Below are positions 1 through 7,780 of a stretch of 64,000 bases of DNA, piece by piece (within the stretch, counting starts at the first letter, position 1; the number at the start of each line of letters is the position of its first letter). The DNA is from Chryseobacterium sp. C-71 (GTDB taxonomy: Bacteria; Bacteroidota; Bacteroidia; Flavobacteriales; Weeksellaceae), in contig NZ_CP087131.1 of the NCBI RefSeq assembly GCF_020911865.1, forward strand, positions 2,294,001-2,358,000, written 5' to 3'. The notes under the pieces are model-generated. The model did no database searches and had not been told where the DNA came from. It worked only from the letters and a program-made list of their open reading frames with translations. Position numbers and translations under genes: made by a program.

Positions 1-2
1 GC

Positions 3-362
3 TGGGTTCCAGTTTGGATTTTAAACAAATTAATAATGTACTTCTTTAATGAGCCAGCAGAACCATTTACATGCTTTACTTATTATGACATTCTATTTTT
101 GTCCGTAATAATCTTTATCAACTATTTTGTTTACACTAAAAAAATTAGGGTAAAACTAAACATTGTTTCAAAGATCTTTATTTTCTTTTTGTTTTTCATT
201 CTTATACCTTTTATTTCAAATGAAATAGAACTTCACTACGTCCATGAAAAATTTAAAATTGTAGATGGGTTTAATCTTTTGTACCTACTTTTTAAATTTC
301 CAATTTGGTGGGTATTGGGAGCTGCAGAAATTCTATTCTTATCCAAACTACAGAAAAGATAA
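3..362 (+). CDS. Hypothetical membrane protein, probably cut by the window edge
   Basis: Unrecognised small hydrophobic protein. From the first ATG (position 36) it is 108 residues with three likely membrane segments at about residues 18-34, 47-62 and 79-103, and a short basic C-terminus. The frame is open upstream to the window edge and stays hydrophobic there (WVPVWILNKLI precedes the ATG), so the gene may begin outside the window and the ATG at 36 may be internal. No Bacteroidetes-type -7 box lies in front of that ATG. It runs towards the convergent rpmA gene. A function cannot be given; it is probably an inner-membrane protein. Confidence 0.5.
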   Translation, partial: WVPVWILNKLIMYFFNEPAEPFTCFTYYDILFLSVIIFINYFVYTKKIRVKLNIVSKIFIFFLFFILIPFISNEIELHYVHEKFKIVDGFNLLYLLFKFPIWWVLGAAEILFLSKLQKR

Positions 363-391
363 TCATCCTTCAACTTAAAATAAATAAACAC

Positions 392-418
392 AAAAAAACC
401 TCAACAAAAATGCTGAGG
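392..418 (-). terminator. Terminator after rpmA
   Basis: Arms CCTCA at 399-403 and TGAGG at 414-418, extended by one mismatch and a further C-G pair. Read on the minus strand it is followed by a run of seven T. It lies just past the rpmA stop codon and ends the rplU-rpmA transcript. Confidence 0.7.
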
Positions 419-444
419 ATTTATTTTTATAAAACGCTTATTAA

Positions 445-702
445 TTATGCGTTTGGCTCAATAGATACGTAAGATCTGTTGTTTGCTTTCTTTCTGAAAA
501 CTACTTTACCGTCAACAAGTGCGTGCAAAGTGTGATCTTTACCCATACCCACATTGTTACCTGGGTGGTGCTGAGTACCTCTTTGTCTGATAATAATGTT
601 ACCAGCAATAGCGTCTTGTCCACCGAAAATCTTCACACCTAATCTTTTAGAATGAGATTCTCTACCGTTTTTGGAACTACCAACTCCTTTCTTGTGTGCC
701 AT
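445..702 (-). CDS. rpmA: 50S ribosomal protein L27
   Basis: Ribosomal protein L27, a component of the large subunit near the peptidyl-transferase centre. The 85-residue protein starts [20 protein letters not shown], the conserved bL27 N-terminus. It also carries the family core [20 protein letters not shown] and a basic C-terminus. Length is normal for the family. Many Firmicutes L27 proteins carry a cleaved N-terminal extension; this one does not. It lies 28 bases downstream of rplU on the same strand, the usual rplU-rpmA order, and shares its promoter. Confidence 0.97.
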   Translation of the reverse strand: MAHKKGVGSSKNGRESHSKRLGVKIFGGQDAIAGNIIIRQRGTQHHPGNNVGMGKDHTLHALVDGKVVFRKKANNRSYVSIEPNA

Positions 703-730
703 TTTATTTTAAGGTTTTTTGGTTTTACAA

Positions 731-1108
731 TTATTCTGCGCTTTCAGCGTCAGCTTTTTTAGTTGTTTTTTTAGCAGGCTTCTCTGCTTTTTTACTGTCA
801 AATCCTGTAATACCAGTGATTTTGATCTGAGTTAAAGATTGTCTGTGACCATTTTTAACTTCATAACCTTTTCTTCTTTTCTTTTTGAAGATGATTACTT
901 TATCAGCTTTTACGTGGTCAAGGATCTCTGCCTCTACAGTGATACCGCTTACAGCTGGGGCGCCTACAGTGATTGCTCCGTTTACAGTAAGTAAGATTTT
1001 ATCGAAAGATACTTTTCCTCCTTTGTCTCCTTTCAAACGGTTCACAAACAACTTCTGGTCTTGCTCAACTTTATATTGAAGCCCTGCTATTTCTACAATT
1101 GCAAACAT
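731..1108 (-). CDS. rplU: 50S ribosomal protein L21
   Basis: Ribosomal protein L21, which binds 23S rRNA. The N-terminus MFAIVEIAGLQYKVEQDQKL and the motif VIIFKKKRRKGYEVKNGHRQ are diagnostic. The core is about 100 residues. The remaining ~20 residues form a Lys/Ala-rich tail (KKAEKPAKKTTKKADAESAE), a common flavobacterial extension. It is first in the rplU-rpmA operon. A textbook Bacteroidetes promoter lies 31 bases upstream of the ATG (positions 1139-1168). Confidence 0.97.
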   Translation of the reverse strand: MFAIVEIAGLQYKVEQDQKLFVNRLKGDKGGKVSFDKILLTVNGAITVGAPAVSGITVEAEILDHVKADKVIIFKKKRRKGYEVKNGHRQSLTQIKITGITGFDSKKAEKPAKKTTKKADAESAE

Positions 1109-1138
1109 TGTCTATAAATTTTTAGTTAATTCGAGGTG

Positions 1139-1168
1139 CAAATGTACTGATTATTTCTTTAGTAACAA
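1139..1168 (-). promoter_or_regulatory. Promoter of rplU-rpmA
   Basis: On the minus strand, TTG (1166-1168), exactly 19 bases, then TACATTTG (1139-1146). This fits the Bacteroidetes housekeeping pattern TTG-N19-TAnnTTTG. It is one of the two best promoters in the window. Confidence 0.8.
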
Positions 1169-1187
1169 CATGATTTTGAGAAATTTT

Positions 1188-2081
1188 CTACTTTCTGTGT
1201 AAATTTAATTCCAGCTGATTATTAACTGATTTATATTTTTTAGCCATTGATTCTTCAAAGAACTTTATAATTTCTGCATTATTGGTTAATTTTTTGCCGC
1301 CTTCGGTAGTCACCGTCATAGAGTTATTGGGATTAGCCAAATCAAGTTTAATGTCTTTTGCAGGATCATTTTTATAAGTCATGTATAATTTTTTATATTG
1401 AGCCGGACTCACTTTCACTCCTTCAAATTCATGTTTGGCCTCTTTTTCTAATGCCAAAATATAGTCCCACGAATGATCTTCAGCTTTCAGTTTCTTGCTT
1501 CCTTTTAGTAAAAACTGATGTGATTTTGTTTTGTCTTCCAATTTCACAATCAAACCAGGTAAACCGTGAAATTTATAAGGTCCATCCGGAAAAGGCAAAT
1601 CTTTAGAAAACCAAGCTTCCCAAATTCTTCCACCAAAATTTGCAGTCGCTTTCTGACAATTACAGTTTTCAATTTTCTGAGTTTCTGGAAGAATATTCCA
1701 TTTTAAAACTGGCGTTTCTTCCACAATCATATTGGTCTGTTCAATATTTGTAAGCCATGTCGTTTTAAAACTCGGATATGACTTTTCTATCAAATATGAA
1801 ACATTCCACTCTTCTGTAGTGGAAGAATAGCTTAAACTATTAGGAGTAGATTTCCTTTGTTCAATGATTGAATTATTTGTGATAGAATCACTCGCAAATT
1901 TTGCCTGACCATAAAAATAAGATTTCGTCGGGAAAATATCGAGATTCATAAATTCCTTTTTTAAACTGTCGGTTTTTGTGGAATCAATTCTGAACTGATA
2001 TTCGTAAGTAAAACGGTTTCCCTGCGCTGAGAGATTAAAAGTGACTAAAAGTGTCAAAACAAGACTGAAAATATGCTTCAT
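1188..2081 (-). CDS. GLPGLI family protein (secreted)
   Basis: Member of the Bacteroidetes-specific GLPGLI family, whose function is unknown. The 297 residues begin with a Sec signal peptide (MKHIFSLVLTLLVTFNLSAQ). The hallmark FHGLPGLIVKLED sits at about residues 168-180, preceded by the typical IWEAWFSKDLPFPDGPYKF stretch. A CNC pair lies at about 138-140. It is expected in the periplasm or at the cell surface. It is a single gene, with a TATATTTG box on the minus strand at 2101-2108. Such genes often occur near TonB receptors or TPR proteins, but here none is adjacent, so no role can be inferred. Confidence 0.9.
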   Translation of the reverse strand: MKHIFSLVLTLLVTFNLSAQGNRFTYEYQFRIDSTKTDSLKKEFMNLDIFPTKSYFYGQAKFASDSITNNSIIEQRKSTPNSLSYSSTTEEWNVSYLIEKSYPSFKTTWLTNIEQTNMIVEETPVLKWNILPETQKIENCNCQKATANFGGRIWEAWFSKDLPFPDGPYKFHGLPGLIVKLEDKTKSHQFLLKGSKKLKAEDHSWDYILALEKEAKHEFEGVKVSPAQYKKLYMTYKNDPAKDIKLDLANPNNSMTVTTEGGKKLTNNAEIIKFFEESMAKKYKSVNNQLELNLHRK

Positions 2082-2100
2082 AATTTTATGATTAATTCTC

Positions 2101-2108
2101 CAAATATA
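2101..2108 (-). promoter_or_regulatory. -7 box for the GLPGLI gene
   Basis: TATATTTG on the minus strand, 19 bases upstream of the ATG. It matches TAnnTTTG. No clear -33 TTG at the ideal spacing. Confidence 0.55.
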
Positions 2109-2135
2109 GAAATTAAATTACTTCTGTTTTATTTG

Positions 2136-2143
2136 TACTTTTG
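2136..2143 (+). promoter_or_regulatory. -7 box for the acyltransferase gene
   Basis: TACTTTTG, matching TAnnTTTG, ending 19 bases before the ATG at 2163. It is divergent from the GLPGLI promoter 28 bases away. Confidence 0.55.
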
Positions 2144-2162
2144 GAAAATATTCCACATTTAG

Positions 2163-3251
2163 ATGAACAGAGATCTCTACATCGATTTTGCGAAAGGTTT
2201 AGCCACGCTTTCCATTATATTTATTCACACGGCATTTTGGTCGGGACAGTTTTACATCCTTCCGGAAGTACGTGTGTTTTCCTTAGTTTTTGACGTTGCC
2301 CTTTTCTATGCTTTAAGCGGAATAACTTCAGGATCGAACATCGAAAAAACCCTTTACAGACTCCTAAAACTACAAATCACCTACATGATTTTTGTAACGT
2401 TTCTGTTCTTTTTAGATTATTTCTTTAAAATTTTCGGGCTCACCTTTTTCTCTCTCGAATGGCTTCAGAGCTTCTACTCTACTTTTGGTTCAAAGTATTC
2501 GGCAACGAGTATTTCAACAGCACCGCAATGGCAGAATTTAGGAAACTGGTATCTCCATGAATATTCAAATGCCGACACTTTTCCGGTGGTAATGGGAAGT
2601 TTCTGGTACTTAAAAGTTTATTTTATATTAACAGTTTTCGGAGTTTTAATTTTAAGATTTTTTCCGAAACACGTCAATTGGTTTATCGGAATTTGCGTTG
2701 CTTTAACTCTATTATTTAATATTTTCCCTGAAATATATCCAAGCGGACAAGTTGGCTATGTCGCTTTTTACATGACAGTTTTCCTTATCGGAAATAGAAT
2801 GCGGGGCAAAACAATTCCTGCAAAAATAATTCCTGTGCTTTATGGTTTGGTGACAGCATCTTTGGTCTGGCTGTTTTGGTATTTTGGAGATGAAGTGTTT
2901 TTTAAAATCAACAAAAAGAAATTCCCTCCGCAAACTGCATACATCATTTGGACTTTCTTTTCACTGACGACTTTATTTGTTTTGTACAACCGATTAAAAA
3001 TTACAAAAAAAAATTTCGTCACGCATATCGGTAAAAATGCTATTTTCTTCTATTTCGGACAGGGAATCAGTTCGTCGTTGGTTTACTTTCTGGTCGTTCC
3101 GATAAAAGAATCGATGCCTTGGTGGATTTTAATGGTTATAATTTATATCATTAATGTGATTTTAGCTTTCATTATTGCAACAGGTTTAAAGAAATTTGAT
3201 GCTTTGGGATGGAATGTTTTAGAATTTTTACGTAAAAAAACCGCTCAGTAA
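2163..3251 (+). CDS. Acyltransferase 3 family membrane protein
   Basis: Integral membrane acyltransferase of the acyltransferase-3 (OafA/NolL-like) superfamily, which usually O-acetylates cell-surface polysaccharides. The 362-residue protein starts RDLYIDFAKGLATLSIIFIH, the family's first helix with its conserved R..D..KG and the catalytic-type H at residue 21. About ten membrane helices follow. Length is typical (330-380). The substrate cannot be told from sequence, and no polysaccharide genes are adjacent. A hairpin overlapping the stop codon ends the transcript, so it looks monocistronic. Confidence 0.85.
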   Translation: MNRDLYIDFAKGLATLSIIFIHTAFWSGQFYILPEVRVFSLVFDVALFYALSGITSGSNIEKTLYRLLKLQITYMIFVTFLFFLDYFFKIFGLTFFSLEWLQSFYSTFGSKYSATSISTAPQWQNLGNWYLHEYSNADTFPVVMGSFWYLKVYFILTVFGVLILRFFPKHVNWFIGICVALTLLFNIFPEIYPSGQVGYVAFYMTVFLIGNRMRGKTIPAKIIPVLYGLVTASLVWLFWYFGDEVFFKINKKKFPPQTAYIIWTFFSLTTLFVLYNRLKITKKNFVTHIGKNAIFFYFGQGISSSLVYFLVVPIKESMPWWILMVIIYIINVILAFIIATGLKKFDALGWNVLEFLRKKTAQ

Positions 3252-3270
3252 ATTATTGAGCGGCAATATT
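3241..3270 (+). terminator. Terminator overlapping the acyltransferase stop
   Basis: Seven-base arms CCGCTCA (3241-3247) and TGAGCGG (3257-3263), then an AT-rich tail with TATTTT. The left arm lies within the last codons of the gene. Confidence 0.6.
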
Positions 3271-3289
3271 TTAAGTCATTTTCTAAAAC

Positions 3290-3532
3290 TTAATCTCTTC
3301 TTGTTCGCCCTCCTCCTCTCACAAGCAATGCGATAATGACGATAAGAACGACTCCTCCGATGATAAGATAAGTGGGATCCATGTACCATTCTTCCGTTGT
3401 GGTGGTCGTTGTAGATGTACTGACTTTGTTATCAGGAACCGAATCCTGAGCAAATGAGATAACACTGAAAAACAAAGCCAACATTGTGAATGCAAACTTT
3501 TGCAAATTTTTTCCAATTGATAAAGTATTCAT
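3290..3532 (-). CDS. Small membrane protein with signal peptide
   Basis: Unrecognised 80-residue protein. It has an N-terminal signal-like segment ending FSVISFAQDS at about residues 20-31, a Thr-rich linker (six consecutive T), then one membrane helix (YLIIGGVVLIVIIALLV, about residues 55-71) and a basic tail RGGGRTRRD. The layout fits a small protein anchored by its C-terminal helix with a short periplasmic part. It is convergent with the acyltransferase and divergent from miaE. No partner is visible. Confidence 0.7.
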   Translation of the reverse strand: MNTLSIGKNLQKFAFTMLALFFSVISFAQDSVPDNKVSTSTTTTTTEEWYMDPTYLIIGGVVLIVIIALLVRGGGRTRRD

Positions 3533-3670
3533 GATTTAAGATTTTAATGTTAATCCTTTTAAATCCAACTCTATGCCACAGATGATTACTGTGATAAAAA
3601 ATTCACAAATAGAAATTTAGCATTGTTAAATGTTATTTTTATTAATTAAATTTACCAAAATTTTTAAATC

Positions 3671-4252
3671 ATGTTTAAGTTGAAACTTCCTACCGACCCA
3701 AGGTGGGCAAACATTGCAGAGGATAACATTCAGGAAATTTTAACCGATCATGCATGGTGCGAGCAAAAAGCCGCTACCAACGCCATCGGGTTAATCACAA
3801 TGCTTCCGGAACGTCCAGACATCGTGACGGAACTTTTGGCGATTGCACAGGAAGAACTTGAACATTTCGGTCAGGTTCTTGAAATTATCAAGAAACGTGG
3901 TTATACTTTTGGCCGTACCAGAAAAGACGATTACGTCAACGAATTGGTGAATTTCATCCAGAAAGGCGGTCACAGAGATACAATGATTGTTGATAAAATG
4001 CTTTTTGCAGCGATGATTGAAGCAAGAAGCTGTGAGAGATTTAAAGTTTTAACAGAAAACATAAAAGACGAAGAACTCAAAAAATTCTATAAAGAACTGA
4101 TGATTTCTGAAGCTAATCATTACACAACATTTATAGGCTTTGCAAGAGAATTGGGCGAGCCAGAACAAGTGAACAAACGATGGGAAGAATGGCTGGAATA
4201 CGAAGCCAAAATCATTAAATCTTACGGCAACAAAGAAACCATCCACGGCTAA
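3671..4252 (+). CDS. miaE: tRNA-(ms2io6A)-hydroxylase, MiaE-like
   Basis: Non-haem di-iron monooxygenase that hydroxylates the isopentenyl group of ms2i6A at position 37 of tRNAs. The 193-residue protein has the ferritin-like four-helix layout. Candidate ligands include E in AQEELEHFGQ (about residues 60-66), E in MIEARSCERF (about 118-127) and ISEANHYTTF (about 145-154), i.e. the E..ExxH pattern of the family. Length matches family members (190-200). It is followed 9 bases later by the DUF502 gene, so the two are probably co-transcribed. Known of family: acts on mature tRNA in the cytoplasm. Confidence 0.88.
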   Translation: MFKLKLPTDPRWANIAEDNIQEILTDHAWCEQKAATNAIGLITMLPERPDIVTELLAIAQEELEHFGQVLEIIKKRGYTFGRTRKDDYVNELVNFIQKGGHRDTMIVDKMLFAAMIEARSCERFKVLTENIKDEELKKFYKELMISEANHYTTFIGFARELGEPEQVNKRWEEWLEYEAKIIKSYGNKETIHG

Positions 4253-4261
4253 AAAATCCCA

Positions 4262-4879
4262 TTGAAAAAACTTACTTTTGAAAATATTACCAATTTTTTC
4301 CTGAAAAACTTCTTTCAGGGATTATTAATCATCGGCCCTATCGGGTTGACGATTTTTGTGATTTGGTATGTGATTTCATCTGTTGATAATATTATTCCTT
4401 CTGTTGCCAAACAAATTCCGGGATTGGTTTTTGTTTCTACAATTCTTGCAACAGCTTTATTAGGATATCTGGGAAACAAATTTGTGGTCGGCCGATTTTT
4501 TGTGGATGCCATTGACCGCATTTTAGAACGAACTCCCGGTATTAAACATATTTATTCGCCTACAAAAGATGTGATGTCTTCATTCGTGGGTGATAAGAAA
4601 AAATTCAGCGATCCTGTCTGGGTAAAAACCAATGAAAATCCCGAGATCTGGAGAATTGGTTTTCTCACACAGAAAGACATGTCTGACGTCCACAAACATG
4701 ATTTCGTTGCGGTATATCTTCCGCATTCTTATGCAATTTCCGGTTGGGTCATTATAACCGCAGAAAAAAACATCAAACCCGTAGTGGGAATGACTGCAGC
4801 CACAGCAATGAAATTTGCGGTAAGCGGTGGTGTGGCAGGTTTTCATTCAGACGACAACGTATTTAAAGCTCCAGAGTAG
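4262..4879 (+). CDS. DUF502 family membrane protein
   Basis: DUF502 protein of unknown function, 205 residues. It has two membrane helices (about residues 17-38 and 50-72). The family block GLVFVSTILATALLGYLGNK and the cytoplasmic part ERTPGIKHIYSPTKDVMSSF follow. The C-terminal motif MKFAVSGGVAGFHSD is strongly conserved in the family. The start used is TTG at 4262, the only start that keeps the full N-terminus (MKKLTFENITNFFLKNFFQG). It lies 9 bases after miaE. A decayed second copy of its 3' end is found at 6014-6163. Confidence 0.85.
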   Translation: MKKLTFENITNFFLKNFFQGLLIIGPIGLTIFVIWYVISSVDNIIPSVAKQIPGLVFVSTILATALLGYLGNKFVVGRFFVDAIDRILERTPGIKHIYSPTKDVMSSFVGDKKKFSDPVWVKTNENPEIWRIGFLTQKDMSDVHKHDFVAVYLPHSYAISGWVIITAEKNIKPVVGMTAATAMKFAVSGGVAGFHSDDNVFKAPE

Positions 4880-4955
4880 AATTAACTTAATATCAGTAGA
4901 TTTGATGTTCTATCATTTCTTTCTTTAATATTATGTTAAATCAAATTACTTTACA

Positions 4956-5027
4956 ATGGATACAGCTCTTATGACAGTTCTGTCTATACTTCTTACTTTT
5001 TTAATGCTAATCATTTTAATACTATGA
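4956..5027 (+). CDS. Possible 23-residue membrane micropeptide upstream of the DsbA-like gene
   Basis: Short reading frame, MDTALMTVLSILLTF plus LMLIILIL, almost entirely one hydrophobic helix. Its stop codon overlaps the start of the next gene (ATGA at 5024-5027), the classic arrangement for translational coupling. It may be a real small membrane protein or a leader peptide controlling the thiol oxidoreductase. It may also be chance in AT-rich DNA. A TACTTTAC sequence just upstream is one base off the -7 consensus, which would leave almost no leader. Confidence 0.3.
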   Translation: MDTALMTVLSILLTFLMLIILIL

Positions 5028-5953
5028 ATAATAATCCTCTTCTTAATTGTGACTACGAAAAAGGTGTGTGCGAAATTCTTGAAACACCCGCTGACGAATC
5101 TTCTTCTGCTGAATTTACAACGGTAAAAACCGATAAAATCAAAATCATTTACTATACAGATCCTATCTGCTCGTCATGTTGGGGTATTGAAGCTCAGCTA
5201 AGAAAATTTAAATTAGAATATGGCGATGCTGTAGAAATTGATTATCGAATGGGCGGACTTTTACCTTCTTGGGACATCTACAATTCCGGCGGAATCAGCA
5301 AACCAAGCGATGTTGCAGGACATTGGGAAGAAGTAAGCCCGCACTACAAAATGCCGATCGACGGCGGAGTTTGGCTTGAAGATCCTTTAAACTCATCATA
5401 TCCTCCATCCATCGCTTTCAAAGCAGCACAAATGCAGGATGAAAAGAAAGCTATCGTGTTTTTAAGAATTCTCCGTGAAATGGTTTTCTTGGATAAATTA
5501 AACATCACAAAAGATGAACACTTAGAAAAAGCAGCAGCGTTGGCAAAATTAGATGTTGCACAATGGAAAGAAGATTATGAATCTAAAGCTCAAATCGAGT
5601 TCAAAAAAGATTTGGATTTAGGGAAACAATTGGGCGTAAGAGGATTTCCTACTTTGATCTTTGTGAAGGATGACGAAATGCTGGATGTTCTGTATGGTTT
5701 TAAACCTTATGCAGAATTTGAAAAAAGAGTAAAAAAAATCGATCCTGATACTAAGAAAAAAGAATATTCTGCAGATTGGCAGAATCTGTTTGCGATTTAC
5801 CCTACACTTACCACTCAGGAATTTGCAGTACTTTCTAATACTTCGTTTGAAAAATCTCAGGAATTTTTATTAAATCTAAGCACTGAAAATAAATTGGAGC
5901 GCAAGAAAGTTAAAAATGGTGATCTTTGGATTTTGAATTCAAATTCTAATTAA
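5024..5953 (+). CDS. DsbA family thiol oxidoreductase
   Basis: Thioredoxin-fold protein of the DsbA/FrnE-like group, 309 residues. The active site is CSSC at residues 49-52, followed by WGIE as in FrnE/SpxH-like proteins. The cis-proline loop RGFPTLIF lies at about 206-213. There is no signal peptide, so it is probably cytoplasmic. The last ~70 residues (TTQEFAVLSNTSFEKSQEFL and on) look like a small winged-helix module. Members are annotated either as disulfide isomerases or as adaptor proteins for ClpXP; the sequence does not decide between these. It stands alone, with a possible micropeptide overlapping its start. Confidence 0.85.
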   Translation: MNNNPLLNCDYEKGVCEILETPADESSSAEFTTVKTDKIKIIYYTDPICSSCWGIEAQLRKFKLEYGDAVEIDYRMGGLLPSWDIYNSGGISKPSDVAGHWEEVSPHYKMPIDGGVWLEDPLNSSYPPSIAFKAAQMQDEKKAIVFLRILREMVFLDKLNITKDEHLEKAAALAKLDVAQWKEDYESKAQIEFKKDLDLGKQLGVRGFPTLIFVKDDEMLDVLYGFKPYAEFEKRVKKIDPDTKKKEYSADWQNLFAIYPTLTTQEFAVLSNTSFEKSQEFLLNLSTENKLERKKVKNGDLWILNSNSN

Positions 5954-6013
5954 GAATCATAGTGTCTGAAAAAACACATTCACCATTGTTAGAATAGAAA
6001 TATGTTTTAAAAA

Positions 6014-6163
6014 GATAATTTGCAGTTATTCTCCACGCTCTTATTTCGGATAATAGCTGCAAAACATCATCAAAAAGTAATGGGAACAGTTGCTCCCACA
6101 TCAATGAAATTTGCAGTTAACCGCAGTACGGCAGGTTTTACCACGACAATAATATCCTTTTAA
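6014..6163 (+). pseudogene. Decayed copy of the DUF502 3' end
   Basis: This intergenic stretch matches the end of the DUF502 gene 1.3 kb upstream. The 13-base word at 6102-6114 equals that at 4806-4818. The 10-base word at 6130-6139 equals 4834-4843, with the same 28-base offset in both copies. Translated, the frame reads KVMGTVAPTSMKFAVNRSTA then GF, against VVGMTAATAMKFAVSGGVA then GF in the intact gene. The upstream half (6014-6060) still aligns at nucleotide level but carries deletions that break the frame. It ends in a stop at 6161-6163, overlapping the stop of the decarboxylase on the other strand. No start remains. Confidence 0.75.
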
Positions 6164-7401
6164 GTAAGATTAACAAATTTTCTTGTTTTTTTTAGATCTT
6201 TTAAAAAACTATCTATCATATCTTTCGTAACATGTGCCATAACTACTATTTTCCACCATTTTGGATTATTATAATTATCAGCAACTAAAAAATATTGTTT
6301 CGCAATTTCTACGTCAATATCAGAAGCGCTAATAGCGACAATATTCATTACGGAATTTCTATAAAATTTTATATTCATCTCAACCAATTGTTCACATACA
6401 TAATTTGTGAGATCAATAAAACCAGATATTTGCTGTTTCCAACCTTCCGAGCCATGCGTCATTAAGATCATCCACATTGAGACAGCATTGGCTCCTGAGC
6501 GACTACCGCATAAAGTAAAATCAGAGCCGTAGACATAAGCTGCTTCAGGAGTTTGAACATATTCTATCAGTCCTTTTCTACATAAAAAAATTCCTGTTCC
6601 ATAAGGAGATTGTAACATTTTGTGTCCATCTACCGTAATAGAACTGATTTCTGGATTTTTAAACGTCAAATCTAAATCATTAGACGAGAATGGGTAAATA
6701 AAGCCACCAAAAGCAGCATCTACATGCACATAATAATTATTGAAAATTTGTTTGACTACATCTAAAAACGCCTGAGGCTCATCCACACTTCCAAACATCG
6801 TAGTTCCCATTGATAAATGCACAATTAGATAGCGAATCCCTTTTTCGAATGAGTCCTGCAATTTACTTTTCAGGTCATCCAACATAATTTTCCTGTCATC
6901 ACTATTCACTTTTATAGAGATTGGACATATACCCAGCAAATTAGCACTTTTATAAACAGAATAATGCGCATCTTCTGAAAAGACAACCCCAATTTCAGAC
7001 GATTTTGCATTTGCGTTTTGCATAAAGCAATTACGATACATCCATTGCGCCTGTATATTTGCTTCCGTTCCACCAGGTGCTACATAGCCATCATATCCAA
7101 ATTCTGGAGCATTAAAAATCTCTTCCGCACAAATTTTCAAAAGATCTATCTCGATCTGCTGAGTTCCGGAAAAATACATTTCACCTTTAGTATAAGTATG
7201 GCAACCTATATGATTGGGATTTTTCATTAATACTGAAAGAAAGGGGGCTTCCTTTAGAAAGGAAAAATCATAAAATTGTTCTTGCTCTAAAAACGTTCCG
7301 GGTAATCCTAAAACAGATCCATTCAGGTAATTAACATTTTTATTTAATGCATCAAATACTCTTTGCTTGATGGCAGACTTTGAAATTTTTTCCCAGTACA
7401 T
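6160..7401 (-). CDS. PLP-dependent group II decarboxylase
   Basis: Pyridoxal-phosphate amino-acid decarboxylase of the group II (glutamate, histidine, aromatic amino acid, aspartate) type, 413 residues. Visible motifs are GGTEANIQ (about residues 110-117), the PLP-contact aspartate in HVDAAFGGF (about 227-235) and the Schiff-base lysine in SITVDGHKMLQSPYG (about 254-268). It lacks the long N-terminal extension of eukaryotic enzymes and ends early, like short bacterial and archaeal members. The substrate cannot be assigned. It is a lone gene flanked on one side by the decayed DUF502 copy and on the other by a 379-base AT-rich gap, which suggests later insertion. Confidence 0.85.
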   Translation of the reverse strand: MYWEKISKSAIKQRVFDALNKNVNYLNGSVLGLPGTFLEQEQFYDFSFLKEAPFLSVLMKNPNHIGCHTYTKGEMYFSGTQQIEIDLLKICAEEIFNAPEFGYDGYVAPGGTEANIQAQWMYRNCFMQNANAKSSEIGVVFSEDAHYSVYKSANLLGICPISIKVNSDDRKIMLDDLKSKLQDSFEKGIRYLIVHLSMGTTMFGSVDEPQAFLDVVKQIFNNYYVHVDAAFGGFIYPFSSNDLDLTFKNPEISSITVDGHKMLQSPYGTGIFLCRKGLIEYVQTPEAAYVYGSDFTLCGSRSGANAVSMWMILMTHGSEGWKQQISGFIDLTNYVCEQLVEMNIKFYRNSVMNIVAISASDIDVEIAKQYFLVADNYNNPKWWKIVVMAHVTKDMIDSFLKDLKKTRKFVNLT

Positions 7402-7443
7402 AGTTTATGTTTTTCCGAATCATTACTTACCAATGAATCTCAT

Positions 7444-7451
7444 CAAAATTA
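7444..7451 (-). promoter_or_regulatory. -7 box for the decarboxylase gene
   Basis: TAATTTTG on the minus strand, about 43 bases upstream of the ATG. It matches TAnnTTTG. Confidence 0.45.
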
Positions 7452-7780
7452 CATTTTTATTCTATTTAAAGAGGCTGGGATTTAAAATTCAAAATGGATC
7501 CAAACAACTTTTAAATATGATAACAACTAGTAATTCATAAAATATTATAAATATTATTTTTACTGTAATAAATATTTATCTTTATAAATAATTTAATTTT
7601 TTATTTAAATTTGCATTGCAAAAAAGGATTTTCATAATATTTCAAATTATCATTGTCATCAATAACTGACTTTTTTCAAAAAATCAAGAAGTTCAACATA
7701 AGTAGGTGGCTGAACTTTTTTATGATATATATGAAAATTTAACCGTGAAAAAATTTAAGAAAAATAATTAAACAAAAAAG
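7452..7780 (+). promoter_or_regulatory. Long AT-rich leader of the FAD-monooxygenase operon
   Basis: No gene is seen in this gap. TAAATTTG at 7606-7613 matches the -7 consensus and would start a transcript with a leader of about 160 bases. Inside the leader is a terminator-like hairpin (7689-7723). The combination suggests attenuation or simply a terminated short RNA. No known riboswitch was recognised. Confidence 0.4.
7689..7723 (+). terminator. Terminator-like hairpin in the leader of the monooxygenase operon
   Basis: Arms AAGTTCA (7689-7695) and TGAACTT (7711-7717), with an extra C-G pair possible across one-base bulges, followed by T-rich TTTTTTAT. It sits 58 bases upstream of the ATG at 7781 and downstream of the candidate promoter. 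Confidence 0.55.
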
